The notes below the pieces were generated by a model. That model was given only the letters and a program-made list of their open reading frames with translations. It was not told where the DNA came from and ran no database searches. Made by a program: the position numbers and the translations under genes. Shown piece by piece: positions 9,661 through 18,657 of a stretch of 64,000 nt of DNA. The DNA lies in contig NKIW01000006.1 in assembly GCA_002256205.1 (NCBI GenBank), positions 209,015-273,014 of the forward strand. Direction: 5' to 3'. Every line of letters begins with the position of its first letter. Within the stretch, counting starts at the first letter, position 1. The stretch is from Rhizobiales bacterium PAR1. Lineage in GTDB: Bacteria; Pseudomonadota; Alphaproteobacteria; Rhizobiales; Beijerinckiaceae.

Positions 9661-10434
9661 TCATTCGTTGCGGTTGCCCATCAGGCTCAGCAGCATCTGG
9701 AACATGTTGATGAAGTTCAGGTACAGCGTCAGGGCGCCCATCAGCGACCACTTCTGCATCAGAACATCGTCACCCGCGACGGCGTCATACTCTTCCTTGA
9801 GGCGCTGCGTATCCCAGGCGGTCAGGCCGGCGAACACCAGAACGCCGATCAGGTTGATGCCGAACTGGAGTGCAGAGGACTGCATGAAAATGTTGACGAC
9901 GCCCGCGATGATCAGCCCGAAAAGGCCCATCATCATGAACTTGCCCATCGCCGAGAGATCCTTCTTCGTCGTGTAACCGAAGAGCGAGAGAGCACCGAAC
10001 GAGGCGGCGGTGATGAAGAACACCTGCGCGATCGAGCCGAGCTTGTAGATCACGAAGACCGACGAGAGCGACAGACCCATCGCGGCTGCGAAGGTGTAGA
10101 ACGTGCCCAGCAGCGCGCCCATGCCCATCTTCTCCCAGCGGAAGGAGAGGACCAGCGTAAAGGCGAGCGGCGCGAGCATGACAACCCATTTGAGCGGGCT
10201 CATCCAGATCGCCTGGCCGAACGGCGGCAGCGCAAGGCGGCCTGAGGCGCCGGTGGTGGTACCGAGCATGAAGGCGCCAATCGCCACAAGACCGGAGATC
10301 GCCAGTGCGATGGTCATGTGGTTGTAAATGCCAAGCATATATGAGCGCAGGCCCTGGTCATACTGGGCAGCGCTCATGGAACGGCCCATGCCCGTGGCAT
10401 AAGGGGCATAAGCGTTGCGATCGTAATCGGCCAT
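9661..10434 (-). CDS. Bax inhibitor-1 (BI-1/YccA) family membrane protein
   Basis: A 257-residue inner-membrane protein with about seven hydrophobic segments after a polar N-terminus (MADYDRNAYAPYATG). The pattern and sequences such as SVFVIYKLGSIAQVFFITA and FGALSLFGYTTKKDLS are typical of the BI-1 family (PF01027), which includes pH-sensitive calcium-leak proteins and bacterial YccA, a modulator of FtsH proteolysis. The actual role here is inferred only from family. The ATG at 10434 is preferred over upstream in-frame starts because AGAGGG lies about 6 bases before it and homologues start MADYD. Monocistronic, with a terminator downstream. Confidence 0.93.
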   Translation of the reverse strand: MADYDRNAYAPYATGMGRSMSAAQYDQGLRSYMLGIYNHMTIALAISGLVAIGAFMLGTTTGASGRLALPPFGQAIWMSPLKWVVMLAPLAFTLVLSFRWEKMGMGALLGTFYTFAAAMGLSLSSVFVIYKLGSIAQVFFITAASFGALSLFGYTTKKDLSAMGKFMMMGLFGLIIAGVVNIFMQSSALQFGINLIGVLVFAGLTAWDTQRLKEEYDAVAGDDVLMQKWSLMGALTLYLNFINMFQMLLSLMGNRNE

Positions 10435-10644
10435 CGAACCCTCTTTCATCGAGACCGGCGGGTCATCCCGCCGTAGGAACTGTTGCACCGCGACATGCGA
10501 CGCTCCCGGTAATATGGCAAGCTTTCTGGCATTTCTCAAGAGGGGGTAGTGTTACAAGGTTATCAGGCGTGTTTTGACACCCCTTTCAGCCCTCTCTCAC
10601 AAGAAGTTTGTCAGAAAAACGACATTGTTAATCTCTGGCGTTAT

Positions 10645-13206
10645 TCAAGCATGGCGCAAGTATGGGGCAGGTTTTTGACCGAGGAGATGCCACGTTCCTA
10701 TCAGACCCAAAATAATCGTAATCAGGAAGGCAGTAACGGTCATCGAGACGATTGTCGGCCATGGAACCATGAAATCCAGATTCATGATCCGGACAACCAC
10801 CGCACTGGCTCCGAGTGCTCCGCAGATCAGTCCGAAAACCACGGCGATGCCACCGAGCGCAGCGTATTCGACCAGCATCGCCTTGAGCAAAGTCCCGCGC
10901 GTCGCGCCAAGAGTTTTCAGAATCACACTTTCCTGCTGGCGCGTGCGGGCGGTTGCAGCGAGCGCGCCGGCGAGAACAAGGATGCTCGCGACGAGCGCAA
11001 TCGCGCTTGACGCCCGAATCGCCAGCGCCAGTTGCGAGACGATATCGTCGATGGCCTTGAGCGCATCGCGGACACGCACGGCGGAAACCGCCGGGAATTC
11101 CGCTGCCACTTTGCGGGCAATTGTCACCTCATCCTCGGGTCTGGCGTCTTTGCCGAGTGCAAGGGTCGCAAGATAGGTGTAGGGCGCGCCGGCGAAGGTA
11201 TTCGGCGAAAAGACCATCACGAAATTGATGCCGAGCCTCTGCCAGCGCACCTCGCGCAAGTTCGCGACCTTTGCGGTGATCGGTCGCCCGAGCACATTGA
11301 CCGTGATTTCATCGCCGACATTGAGGCTGAGACCATCGGCGACGTCCTTCGCGAAGGAGACAAGCGGCGTGCCGCGATAACCCTCTGGCCACCAGTCGCC
11401 CTTGACGACGGTCGAGCCCTCCGGCGGCTTGGCGGCATAGGTGATGCCACGATCGCCCTCCAGCACCCAGGCGATCCGCTCGGCGGCCTCGACCTTGTTC
11501 GCCGGAATGCCCTTGAGTGTGGTGATGCGGCCCCGGAGCTGCGGCACTTCCTCGACCACCCCGCCGGGGCTCGCGGCTTTCAGGAAGGCATCAAAGCGCG
11601 GCATGTCCCGCGAGGGAATATCGACGAAGAAGAAGGTTGGTGCGACGCCGGGCAGAGCCGAGCGGAACTGGCGACCGAGATTGATGTCGATCAGCGTCAG
11701 CGCCACCAGCAGCGTCAGGCCAAGGCCGAGCGAGAGCATCACCGAAGGCGTGAGACTGCCGGGGCGATGGAGATTGGCAAGCGCGAGACGCAGAATGGGG
11801 TTCTTGGGGCGCGGCAGAGAGCGGGCAATGCGCATGAAGAGCCACGCGACGCCGCGCAACACGAGAATCGCAACCGCCGCCGCGCCGAGATAGAGGATGG
11901 CAATCAGCCTGTCCGAGGCGAAAATCAGCGCCAGCGCCACGAAGGCGCTGAGAGAAAAAACCAGCAACAGGATATCGCCGAGAGAGGGCGAAAAATGCGT
12001 CGCGCCGAAAGCGTCCCGGAAGAGTGCGGAGGCGGCCACGGCCTTGCCGCGCGCCAGCGGCAGGATCGAGAAGGTCAGCGCTGCGACAAGTCCATAAGCA
12101 AGGCCGAGCACCAGTTCACGGGCATGAATCCCGGTCGCCAACGGAAAGGGCAGGAGATGCCCGAAGCCGAGGATCGCGGCATAGGGCAGGGCGGTGCCGA
12201 TGACGAGGCCGATCAGCGTGCCGATCAGCGCGAAGGCCATGACTTGCGCAAGCGACGAGAAAAATACGAAATTGCGGGTCGCACCGAGGCTTTTCAACGT
12301 TGCAATGCGCATCACCTGCCGTTCGGCGAAGGCGCGCGCGGCATTCGCCACGCCGACGCCGCCGATAAGAAGTGCGGTCAGGCCGACAAGGGTGAGGAAC
12401 TGGGTGAAGCGGTCGACCTGCTTCTGGAGTTGCGGCGCAGCGCGCAGGCGGGTGGTGATCTGCCAACCGGCGTCGGGCACCTCTTTCGCGATGGCATTCA
12501 TCGCGGTTGTGAGGCTTGGCTCATCGCTAATTGGGCCAAGATCAAGCCGGTAGACGAAACGCGTCAAGGACCCCGGTTGAATAAGCCCGGTTTTATCGAG
12601 ACCAGTGCGCGCCATGATGACGCGCGGGCCGAAGCCGAGGCCGCCGGAGAGCTTATCCGGCTCGCTTTCGAGGTGCGCGGCGATGCGGAAATCCTGCTCA
12701 CCGATGCGGACCTTGTCGCCGATGGTGATGCCGAGGCGGCCGGTCAGCAGCGGGTCAGCGATCAGGCCCAGGAGCCCTTGCGCATCGGGGCGAAGCAGGG
12801 CGTCGAGCGGTCGGGTTTCCGGACCATTCAGGCCGGAAAGGCGGAGCTTTCCCGTGACAGGATAGGCGTTGTCGACAGCCTTGATCTCGACGAGCGCGCT
12901 TTCGCCCTTCTCGCTGCGGGCCATCGCGCGCGACAGTGCGAGCGAGGAGAGCGTGCCCTGCCGCGTGAGCGCCGTGCGTTCCGCTTCGCTGGCCTCGCGC
13001 TGGACGAGGGCAAAGGCGAGATCGGCGCCGAGGATGGTACGGCCTTCGCGCCCGAGGCCGTCATTCAACGCCCGCGACAGCGTCGCAACAGCAACAATCG
13101 CGCCGACGCCCAGCGCGATACAAGCGATGAGAATGCCGAAATGGCGGAAGGAATGCGGAATTTCCCGCGCGACGAGCCGCAGGATGAGGCGCAGTGGAGC
13201 GAGCAT
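10645..13206 (-). CDS. ybbP: FtsX-like ABC transporter permease (YbbP type)
   Basis: An 853-residue permease: an N-terminal transmembrane helix, a large extracytoplasmic domain, then two FtsX-type blocks of membrane helices (about residues 270-480 and 730-853; ASILVLAGALAATARTRQQE is characteristic of the second). With the ATPase encoded just upstream it forms a MacB/Lol-type exporter of unknown substrate. The ATG at 13206 begins one base after the ATPase stop, implying translational coupling; the longer frame to 13245 would overlap the ATPase and has no ribosome site. The order esterase-divergent-ATPase-permease matches tesA-ybbA-ybbP of E. coli. Confidence 0.92.
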   Translation of the reverse strand: MLAPLRLILRLVAREIPHSFRHFGILIACIALGVGAIVAVATLSRALNDGLGREGRTILGADLAFALVQREASEAERTALTRQGTLSSLALSRAMARSEKGESALVEIKAVDNAYPVTGKLRLSGLNGPETRPLDALLRPDAQGLLGLIADPLLTGRLGITIGDKVRIGEQDFRIAAHLESEPDKLSGGLGFGPRVIMARTGLDKTGLIQPGSLTRFVYRLDLGPISDEPSLTTAMNAIAKEVPDAGWQITTRLRAAPQLQKQVDRFTQFLTLVGLTALLIGGVGVANAARAFAERQVMRIATLKSLGATRNFVFFSSLAQVMAFALIGTLIGLVIGTALPYAAILGFGHLLPFPLATGIHARELVLGLAYGLVAALTFSILPLARGKAVAASALFRDAFGATHFSPSLGDILLLVFSLSAFVALALIFASDRLIAILYLGAAAVAILVLRGVAWLFMRIARSLPRPKNPILRLALANLHRPGSLTPSVMLSLGLGLTLLVALTLIDINLGRQFRSALPGVAPTFFFVDIPSRDMPRFDAFLKAASPGGVVEEVPQLRGRITTLKGIPANKVEAAERIAWVLEGDRGITYAAKPPEGSTVVKGDWWPEGYRGTPLVSFAKDVADGLSLNVGDEITVNVLGRPITAKVANLREVRWQRLGINFVMVFSPNTFAGAPYTYLATLALGKDARPEDEVTIARKVAAEFPAVSAVRVRDALKAIDDIVSQLALAIRASSAIALVASILVLAGALAATARTRQQESVILKTLGATRGTLLKAMLVEYAALGGIAVVFGLICGALGASAVVVRIMNLDFMVPWPTIVSMTVTAFLITIILGLIGTWHLLGQKPAPYLRHA

Positions 13207-13207
13207 G

Positions 13208-13963
13208 TTACGCGCCCGCCTTCGCGGCACGTTCTTCAACCACATGTCCGGCGCGCAGGCGAATCACCCGGTCACAACGCTCGGCAAGGCCAAGATCATG
13301 CGTCACCAGTAGCAAGGTGGTGCCGCGGTCGCGCTTGAGGGCGAAGAGGAGGTCGATGATATCGTTGCCGGTGGCCTCATCGAGATTGCCGGTGGGCTCA
13401 TCCGCGACGAGGATCGCCGGGCGCGGCGCGAGCGCACGGGCCAGCGCCACACGCTGCTGTTCGCCGCCCGAGAGCTGGCCTGGGTAATGATCGAGCCGAG
13501 CACCGAGGCCCACGGCTTTGAGTTCCGCCGCCGCGCGCTCGAAGGCATCGGCTTCGCCCGCGAGTTCAAGGGGCACCGCGACATTCTCGAGCGCGGTCAT
13601 GGTCGAGATCAGGTGAAATGCCTGAAAGACGATGCCGATCTGCCGCCCGCGAAAGCGCGCGAGCTGGTCCTCTGACATCCGGGTGATGTCTTCGCCGGCG
13701 ATTATCACCGAACCCTTGTCCGGGCGCTCAAGGCCAGCTGCGGTCATCAGCAGGGTTGATTTGCCCGAGCCTGAGGGGCCGACAAGGCCGATCGCCTCAC
13801 CGCGCCCGATGCTGAGGGAAACCCCGCGCAGGATATGCACCCGCGACGGCCCTTCGCCGAGGCTCAACTCGACATCTTTCATGGCGATCACGGGCGTGGC
13901 CGAGACCGTGGCGGATGCCTCTGAGGGTAGGGTGGTCTTGTCTGTCGGGGCTGTCAGCAACAT
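13208..13963 (-). CDS. ybbA: ABC transporter ATP-binding protein (YbbA/LolD type)
   Basis: A 251-residue ATPase with Walker A GPSGSGKST, signature LSGGEQQRVALARAL and Walker B ILVADEPTGNLD, the set seen in LolD/MacB-like exporters. It powers the FtsX-like permease encoded directly downstream. ATG 13963 is preferred over the longer frame (to 14116), which would run into the divergent esterase gene; AAGG lies just upstream. The first 30 residues are low-complexity (TAPTDKTTLPSEASATVSA), so the functional start could be slightly internal. Confidence 0.93.
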   Translation of the reverse strand: MLLTAPTDKTTLPSEASATVSATPVIAMKDVELSLGEGPSRVHILRGVSLSIGRGEAIGLVGPSGSGKSTLLMTAAGLERPDKGSVIIAGEDITRMSEDQLARFRGRQIGIVFQAFHLISTMTALENVAVPLELAGEADAFERAAAELKAVGLGARLDHYPGQLSGGEQQRVALARALAPRPAILVADEPTGNLDEATGNDIIDLLFALKRDRGTTLLLVTHDLGLAERCDRVIRLRAGHVVEERAAKAGA

Positions 13964-14040
13964 CTTGGCCTTATCTTTGCCGAATCGATCCCCCTTTAGA
14001 TGGGGCGGAAAATGGCTTTTGTCAGGAGACCCACGCCGTG

Positions 14041-14700
14041 ATGGAAACTTTCGCGATGTCACGACGGCGGGCGCTGGCCCTGTTTGTTGCCGGAGGAAGC
14101 CTGATGGCGGGCGCAAAAACGAGCCTCGCCGCGAAGACCATCCGCATGGTGGTGCTCGGCGACAGCCTAAGCGCGGGGTATCTCCTTGGCGCTGGCGATG
14201 CTTTCCCGGCAGTGCTCGAAGCCGCGCTCAAGGCGCGGGGACACGATATTGTGATCGAAAACGCCGGAGTTTCCGGCGACACCGCGACCGGGGGGCTGGA
14301 ACGGCTCGACTGGAGCGTCGCCGAGGGCACCGACATGGTGATCGTCGAACTCGGTGCGAATGATGCGCTGCGCGGCATCGACACGAAGATCACCGAAGCG
14401 GCGCTCGACCAGATTCTCGCGCGGCTGAAAGCGCGGAATATCCATGTGCTGCTGGCGGGGATGTATGCGCCACGCAACAACGGCGAGGTCTATACAAGGG
14501 CGTTTGACGCGATTTATCCGCGTCTGGCGCAAAAACATGGCGTGCCGCTCTATCCGTTTTTCCTCGACGGCATTCAAGGCGAGGCCACGCTTAACCTTGC
14601 CGACGGGATGCACCCCAACCCGAAGGGCGTCCGTGTTATCGTCGAGCGAATCCTGCCGGCTGTCGAGGCGCTGATCCGGGCACCGCGGGCTGCAACCTGA
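14041..14700 (+). CDS. tesA: SGNH-family arylesterase / lysophospholipase, TesA-like, exported
   Basis: A 219-residue SGNH hydrolase with all blocks: GDSLSAGY (catalytic Ser), GVSGDT (Gly), GANDAL (Asn) and DGMHPNPKG (Asp and His). An N-terminal signal with SRRRALALFVAGGSLMAG then AAKT predicts export to the periplasm; the arginine run also resembles a Tat signal. The family hydrolyses acyl-CoA, lysophospholipid and aryl esters. AGGAGA at 14024-14029 lies upstream; GTG 14038 would have better spacing than ATG 14041, so the start is uncertain by one codon. It is divergent from ybbA-ybbP, a conserved arrangement. Confidence 0.92.
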   Translation: METFAMSRRRALALFVAGGSLMAGAKTSLAAKTIRMVVLGDSLSAGYLLGAGDAFPAVLEAALKARGHDIVIENAGVSGDTATGGLERLDWSVAEGTDMVIVELGANDALRGIDTKITEAALDQILARLKARNIHVLLAGMYAPRNNGEVYTRAFDAIYPRLAQKHGVPLYPFFLDGIQGEATLNLADGMHPNPKGVRVIVERILPAVEALIRAPRAAT

Positions 14701-14795
14701 TTTTCTTAACGCGGCGTAAACGCGCCTGAAATTTGCGTGCAACATTTCGGTACAATGGTAGCGTCGTTCAAGCGCGTGATTCGGGGGGTATGATC

Positions 14796-15350
14796 ATGCC
14801 TCGTCTTTTTGTCGGCCTTGAGTTGCCGGAAGAAGTGGCCACTACGCTTGCCAGTCTGCGCTGGGGGCTGCCGGGTGCACGCTGGATTGACCCTTCCGAT
14901 TATCATCTCACCTTGCGCTTCATCGGCGATATTGATCGTCGCACGGCGCGCGAGGTGGAAAACGAGCTCTCCGAGATCGACCGTGAGGCGATTCCGATTT
15001 CGGTTACCGAACTCGGCGTTTTCGGGGGTGACAAACCGCACACCGTTTATGCCGCGATTGCACAGAACCGCGCGCTCACCGATCTGCAAGCCGAGAGCGA
15101 GCGCGTGCTGCGTCGTCTTGGGTTGAAACCCGAGGGGCGCAAGTTCATCCCGCATGTCACGCTCGCGCGGCTCCGGGCGGCCTCGGTGCTCGATGTCGCG
15201 GATTATCTCGCCGCGCACGCCCGCCTGCCGGTCTGTCATTTCATGGCAGAGCATTTTTCCCTGTTCTCGGCGCGGGAAACTTTTGGTGGCGGGCCCTATA
15301 TCGTCGAGGCAGCGTACCCGCTGCAGGAGGCGGCCTATCCGCTGGCCTGA
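14796..15350 (+). CDS. thpR: RNA 2',3'-cyclic phosphodiesterase (2'-5' RNA ligase family)
   Basis: A 184-residue 2H phosphoesterase with both catalytic motifs: HLTLRF in the N-terminal lobe and HVTLAR in the C-terminal lobe. The family opens 2',3'-cyclic phosphate ends of RNA and can ligate tRNA halves in vitro. The ATG at 14796 is preferred because GGGGGG (14783-14788) lies 7 bases upstream, whereas the ATG at 14790 would be too close. The next gene, phhB, starts 17 bases after the stop, so the two are probably co-transcribed, though no functional link is obvious. Confidence 0.92.
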   Translation: MPRLFVGLELPEEVATTLASLRWGLPGARWIDPSDYHLTLRFIGDIDRRTAREVENELSEIDREAIPISVTELGVFGGDKPHTVYAAIAQNRALTDLQAESERVLRRLGLKPEGRKFIPHVTLARLRAASVLDVADYLAAHARLPVCHFMAEHFSLFSARETFGGGPYIVEAAYPLQEAAYPLA

Positions 15351-15367
15351 CGCTGCCGGAGAATGCC

Positions 15368-15664
15368 ATGATTGCTCGTCTTGATGCTGCCGAACGCGAA
15401 ACCGCTCTGTCACGCCTTGCCGGCTGGACTTACGATCCCGACCGCGATGCCATCCACGGGCGCTTTACCTTCCGGAATTTTCGCAGCGCCTTCGGCTTCA
15501 TGACTGAGGTGGCTCTCGAAGCGGAAAAGCTCGACCACCACCCGGAGTGGTCGAACGTCTACTCGCGCGTCGATATCCTGCTCACCACGCATGATGCGGG
15601 CGGGCTTTCGGCGCGCGACATCGCGCTCGCCGAGGCCATTGATGCGATTTTCGCCAGCCGCTGA
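15368..15664 (+). CDS. phhB: 4a-hydroxytetrahydrobiopterin dehydratase
   Basis: A 98-residue pterin-4a-carbinolamine dehydratase, which regenerates the pterin cofactor of phenylalanine hydroxylase. The family signature is intact: EKLDHHPEW with His57, His58 and Pro59, then [20 protein letters not shown] (15357-15361) precedes the ATG by 6 bases. No phenylalanine hydroxylase gene is in the window, although hmgA, which acts later in tyrosine breakdown, lies 43 kb away. Confidence 0.93.
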   Translation: MIARLDAAERETALSRLAGWTYDPDRDAIHGRFTFRNFRSAFGFMTEVALEAEKLDHHPEWSNVYSRVDILLTTHDAGGLSARDIALAEAIDAIFASR

Positions 15665-15767
15665 TGTCCCTTTTGGGAGCAAATGCGACGCCGAACGTAT
15701 TCGAGGGTTCGCCCGAAATTGACCTTCACATAAGAAGGTCAATCCTGAGGGCCAAAGAAAGGACGAA

Positions 15768-16553
15768 TCACTTCGGAGCGAGGCGGATCGTGCCGTCGAG
15801 GCGGATCGCGGTGCCGTTGAGATAATCATTGCGGCAGATGGTTTCGACGAGGCTCGCGTATTCCTTCGGGTTGCCGAGGCGTTGCGGGAAAGGCACCTGC
15901 ATCGCGAGCGACTTGCGATATTCCTCTGAGATCTGGTCGAACATCGGGGTGTAGAAAATTCCCGGCATGATCGAGCAGACGCGAATGCCGTAGCCCGCGA
16001 GATCGCGCGCGACCGGCAGGGTCATGCCGACAACGCCGCCCTTGGATGCTGAATAGGCGGCCTGACCGATCTGGCCATCTTCCGCCGCAACCGAGGCGGT
16101 GTTCACGATCACGCCGCGCCCACCGTCCTCGGTGATCGGCTCAAGACCGGCCATCGCGACCGAGCAATTCGCGATCAGGCGATAGGTGCCGATGAGGTTG
16201 ATGCCGATGACCTTGGTAAAGCTGCCAAGATCATGCGCGAGGAGTTTGCCGGTTTCGCGGTCCTTCGACACGGTGCGTTTGCCCGCGACGATGCCGGCGC
16301 AATTGACCAGAACGCGCTCGACACCGTGCTTCGCGCGGACGGTTTCAAGCGCTGCAGCGACCGAGGCGTCATCCGTTACGTCGCATTTGGCATAGGCGCC
16401 GCCGATTTCGGCCGCAACCTTTTCGCCACGCTCCTGATTGAGATCAAGTACGCCGACCCGCACGCCGAAGCTCGCAAGATGCCGGGCCGTGGCTTCGCCA
16501 AGCCCGGAGGCCGCGCCGGTGACGATGGCAGCGATGGAATTGTCGAGCTTCAT
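15768..16553 (-). CDS. Short-chain dehydrogenase, 3-hydroxyacyl-CoA dehydrogenase type II-like
   Basis: A 261-residue NAD-dependent oxidoreductase with the cofactor motif TGAASGLG near residues 12-19, NCAG, catalytic Ser154 and the YxxxK pair Tyr167/Lys171 (YSASKGG). The insert with KRTVSKDRETG and the C-terminus IRLDGTIRLAPK are features of bacterial relatives of HSD17B10, acting on 3-hydroxyacyl-CoA in fatty-acid or branched-chain degradation. ATG 16553 matches the family N-terminus and follows GGAGA; the longer frame to 16718 is rejected because it would overlap the divergent DUF1232 gene. The precise substrate cannot be read from sequence. Confidence 0.9.
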   Translation of the reverse strand: MKLDNSIAAIVTGAASGLGEATARHLASFGVRVGVLDLNQERGEKVAAEIGGAYAKCDVTDDASVAAALETVRAKHGVERVLVNCAGIVAGKRTVSKDRETGKLLAHDLGSFTKVIGINLIGTYRLIANCSVAMAGLEPITEDGGRGVIVNTASVAAEDGQIGQAAYSASKGGVVGMTLPVARDLAGYGIRVCSIMPGIFYTPMFDQISEEYRKSLAMQVPFPQRLGNPKEYASLVETICRNDYLNGTAIRLDGTIRLAPK

Positions 16554-16707
16554 GATCCGATTCTCCGTGTTCTGATGGTTTTCGTTATCTGGCCGCGCCG
16601 GGGTGGAGCAAGCCCGTCTTTCGACGCGTTCTGGTTCCTCCATCATGACGCCACAATCGGGCGCAGAATCCTCCACACTAAACTCCTTGAGGAGGGGGTA
16701 GGCGGGG

Positions 16708-17100
16708 ATGGACAACACGTTTCGTCAGCAGGGCTGGCAGGAGCCGTTTACGGTGGCGGAAATTGCCGCGGCGCGCCGTGCAGCACGCGATGAGGCCGGT
16801 ATTCTGGCCGAGGCGCTCGCTCTGGCGCGCAAACTTGCCCGCGCTCTGCCGTTTTCGGAGGATGTGCTCGCGGCTTATTATTGCGTGCGCGACAAGCGCA
16901 CCAGCGCCCGCGTCAAGCTGATCCTGCTGGCGGCGCTCGCCTATTTCGTGATGCCGATCGATGCCATTCCTGACATCATCCCGGTGTTGGGCTTTACCGA
17001 CGATGCGGCCGTGATGGCGGCGGCGATTGCTGCCGTGCGCGGTGCGATCCTGCCCGAACACCGCGATGCGGCGCGGGACCTGATCGCGGACGCGGAATAG
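16708..17100 (+). CDS. DUF1232 (YkvA-like) membrane-associated protein
   Basis: A 130-residue protein with the DUF1232 core VKLILLAALAYFVMPIDAIPDIIPVLGFTDDA: a hydrophobic helix followed by the PxDxIPD motif. A purine-rich ribosome site precedes the ATG. The function of the family is unknown. It is divergent from the SDR gene and convergent with the ECF sigma gene, whose stop lies 3 bases away. Confidence 0.88.
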   Translation: MDNTFRQQGWQEPFTVAEIAAARRAARDEAGILAEALALARKLARALPFSEDVLAAYYCVRDKRTSARVKLILLAALAYFVMPIDAIPDIIPVLGFTDDAAVMAAAIAAVRGAILPEHRDAARDLIADAE

Positions 17101-17103
17101 GCG

Positions 17104-17673
17104 TCACGTCGCGTCGTCGATGCCGCCCGCTTCGAGCGCGCGCCTGAGACGTGTGAAGGCGAGCCTCAGGCGCGATTTGACCGTCCCGAGCGGCACGCTG
17201 GTGCGCTCGGCGATCTGCGAATGCGAGAGCCCTTCGTAAAATGCCAGGCGCACAAGATCGCGCTGTTCGACCGGAAGCTCGACGATCAACGCACGGACGA
17301 TATCGTCGCGCTGCTGGCCGTCGATCTCGGTTTCGAAACGGCGCTCCTCTGCGATATCGAGAATCGCGGGGGACTGGGGGTCGACGTAATCGGTCCGGCT
17401 GCGCCGTGCGAGGTCGATTCGCCGGTTACGGGCGATCCGGTAGAGCCAGGTCGCGAGCGAGGATTTTTGCGAATCAAACAACTCGGCCTTGCGCCAGAGC
17501 GTCACCATCACATCCTGCGCGATTTCCTCGGCAAGACCCGCATCAAGGCCTAGGCGATGGAGGTAGGCCTCCAGCCTGGGGGTGTAATGATCGAAAATTT
17601 CGGTGAAAGCAGCCCTGTCACGCCGTTCCGCCACGGCACGCATCAACAAGACCCAGTGATCGGCGGACGACAA
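17104..17673 (-). CDS. RNA polymerase sigma factor, ECF (sigma-70 family)
   Basis: A 189-residue ECF sigma factor: region 2 (about residues 10-80, with AEEIAQDVMVTLWRKA) and region 4 with the helix-turn-helix (ELPVEQRDLVRLAFYEGLSHSQIAERTSVPLGTVKSR). I favour the TTG at 17673, 7 bases after GGGGGA; the frame continues up to 17874 but that extension looks non-coding. No anti-sigma factor gene lies beside it: the neighbours are a convergent DUF1232 gene and a divergent IalB-like gene. The signal it answers to is therefore not indicated. Confidence 0.88.
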   Translation of the reverse strand: MSSADHWVLLMRAVAERRDRAAFTEIFDHYTPRLEAYLHRLGLDAGLAEEIAQDVMVTLWRKAELFDSQKSSLATWLYRIARNRRIDLARRSRTDYVDPQSPAILDIAEERRFETEIDGQQRDDIVRALIVELPVEQRDLVRLAFYEGLSHSQIAERTSVPLGTVKSRLRLAFTRLRRALEAGGIDDAT

Positions 17674-18030
17674 ATACACTTCCCCCGCCCCTGCCTGAAA
17701 CCCATCCCCGGAAGGGGAGCGCGCCTTTCCGGATTTTGATGCTACCACGCTCCAATCGACGCTAGCGAGAGGGTTTCTGCATCCTGCGGCAAAAACGCTC
17801 CTTCGCTGGCTTGCGAAACCGCAAGGAAGGCGTGGGCAATTCATGGTTGGATCATGACATTGCGACAGGATCATGCCCTAATGAGGCCTTATCTTGCTTG
17901 CATTGCTCGCTAAACAGGGCAAGAACGCCGCTGTGACCCTTTTACGCTGCGGCAAGCGACTTCTTGCGCAGCGTCTTTGCCGGACGCCGCCGAACAGGAC
18001 AAGGACCGTTTCACGTTGAGCCCGATTGTC
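17674..18030. other. 357-base divergent region between ECF sigma and IalB-like genes
   Basis: It should hold the promoters of both divergent genes. I see no clear sigma-70 boxes and no protein gene. The one strong structure is a hairpin at 17944-17974 (listed separately) in the leader of the IalB-like gene. The part nearest the sigma gene (17680-17874) remains an open frame in phase with it, so a longer sigma factor cannot be fully excluded. Confidence 0.5.
17944..17974 (+). promoter_or_regulatory. Strong hairpin in the leader of the IalB-like gene
   Basis: ACGCTGCG-g-CAAG pairs with CTTGCGCAGCGT across a 6-base loop: 12 pairs with a single bulged G. It ends 56 bases before the ATG at 18031 and is followed by CTTTGCC, too short a T-run for a good terminator. 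It may act as a leader structure or a weak attenuator. Confidence 0.5.
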
Positions 18031-18636
18031 ATGAAACCCCGTTCCTCCCGTGCACTTCTCCCCATCGCACGCAGCCTGATGGCAGGTGCGGCCGCGCTTT
18101 TGGTTTGCCTGGCGCTGCCTGCTGCAGCCCAGCAGAAGAAGCAGCCCGAGAAAAAGACGCCGGCGACCACGACGCCTGGCGCTGCGCCCGGCGGCGCGCA
18201 GACCTTTCTCATCGGCACCTTCGGTGACTGGAAAGCCCTGATGACCGGCAAGGACAAGCAGAAGGTCTGCTATGCCCTGAGCCAACCGAAAGAGCGTCTG
18301 CCGGCCAAGCTCGCGCGCGACCCCGGTTATCTCTTCATCTCCAATCGCACGGCGGATGGCGCGAAGAACGAGATCGCTTTCAAGCTCGGCTTTGCCACCA
18401 AGACGGGGCAGGATGGCTCGCTCGCCATTGGCACCGGGAATTTCCCGCTGGTCGGGAGCGGCGACAGCGCCTTCCTGAAAAACCCGGCGCAGGAAGCCCA
18501 GCTCATCGACCTGATGAAGAAATCCTCCGGCATCACGCTCAAGATGTCCTCGCTGCGCGGCAACGAGACCACCGACAAATATTCGCTCAACGGTTTCGGC
18601 AAGGCGCTTGAAGCGGTGGCGAAAGAGTGCCCCTAA
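18031..18636 (+). CDS. Invasion-associated locus B (IalB) family secreted protein
   Basis: A 201-residue protein with a long signal peptide (ARSLMAGAAALLVCLALPAAAQ), a Lys/Pro/Thr-rich linker, and an IalB domain (PF06776) recognisable by FGDWKALM, CYALSQPKER, YLFISNRTADGAKNEI and the final GFGKALEAVAKEC. IalB was named from Bartonella, where it aids red-cell invasion, but the family is widespread in free-living alphaproteobacteria, so the name does not imply virulence. The start is uncertain: ATG 18031 fits the signal peptide but has a weak ribosome site; TTG 18016 is an alternative. Confidence 0.87.
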   Translation: MKPRSSRALLPIARSLMAGAAALLVCLALPAAAQQKKQPEKKTPATTTPGAAPGGAQTFLIGTFGDWKALMTGKDKQKVCYALSQPKERLPAKLARDPGYLFISNRTADGAKNEIAFKLGFATKTGQDGSLAIGTGNFPLVGSGDSAFLKNPAQEAQLIDLMKKSSGITLKMSSLRGNETTDKYSLNGFGKALEAVAKECP

Positions 18637-18657
18637 AAATCCCGCAAGGAAATACCT

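Noticed and set aside
11032-13338. 768-codon plus-strand frame opposite the FtsX-like permease
   Set aside because: Antisense shadow; the translated sequence is low-complexity and highly charged while the opposite strand encodes a clear membrane protein.
18031-18636. Treating the IalB-like gene as a virulence factor
   Set aside because: The family is widespread in free-living alphaproteobacteria; nothing else in the window indicates a pathogen.
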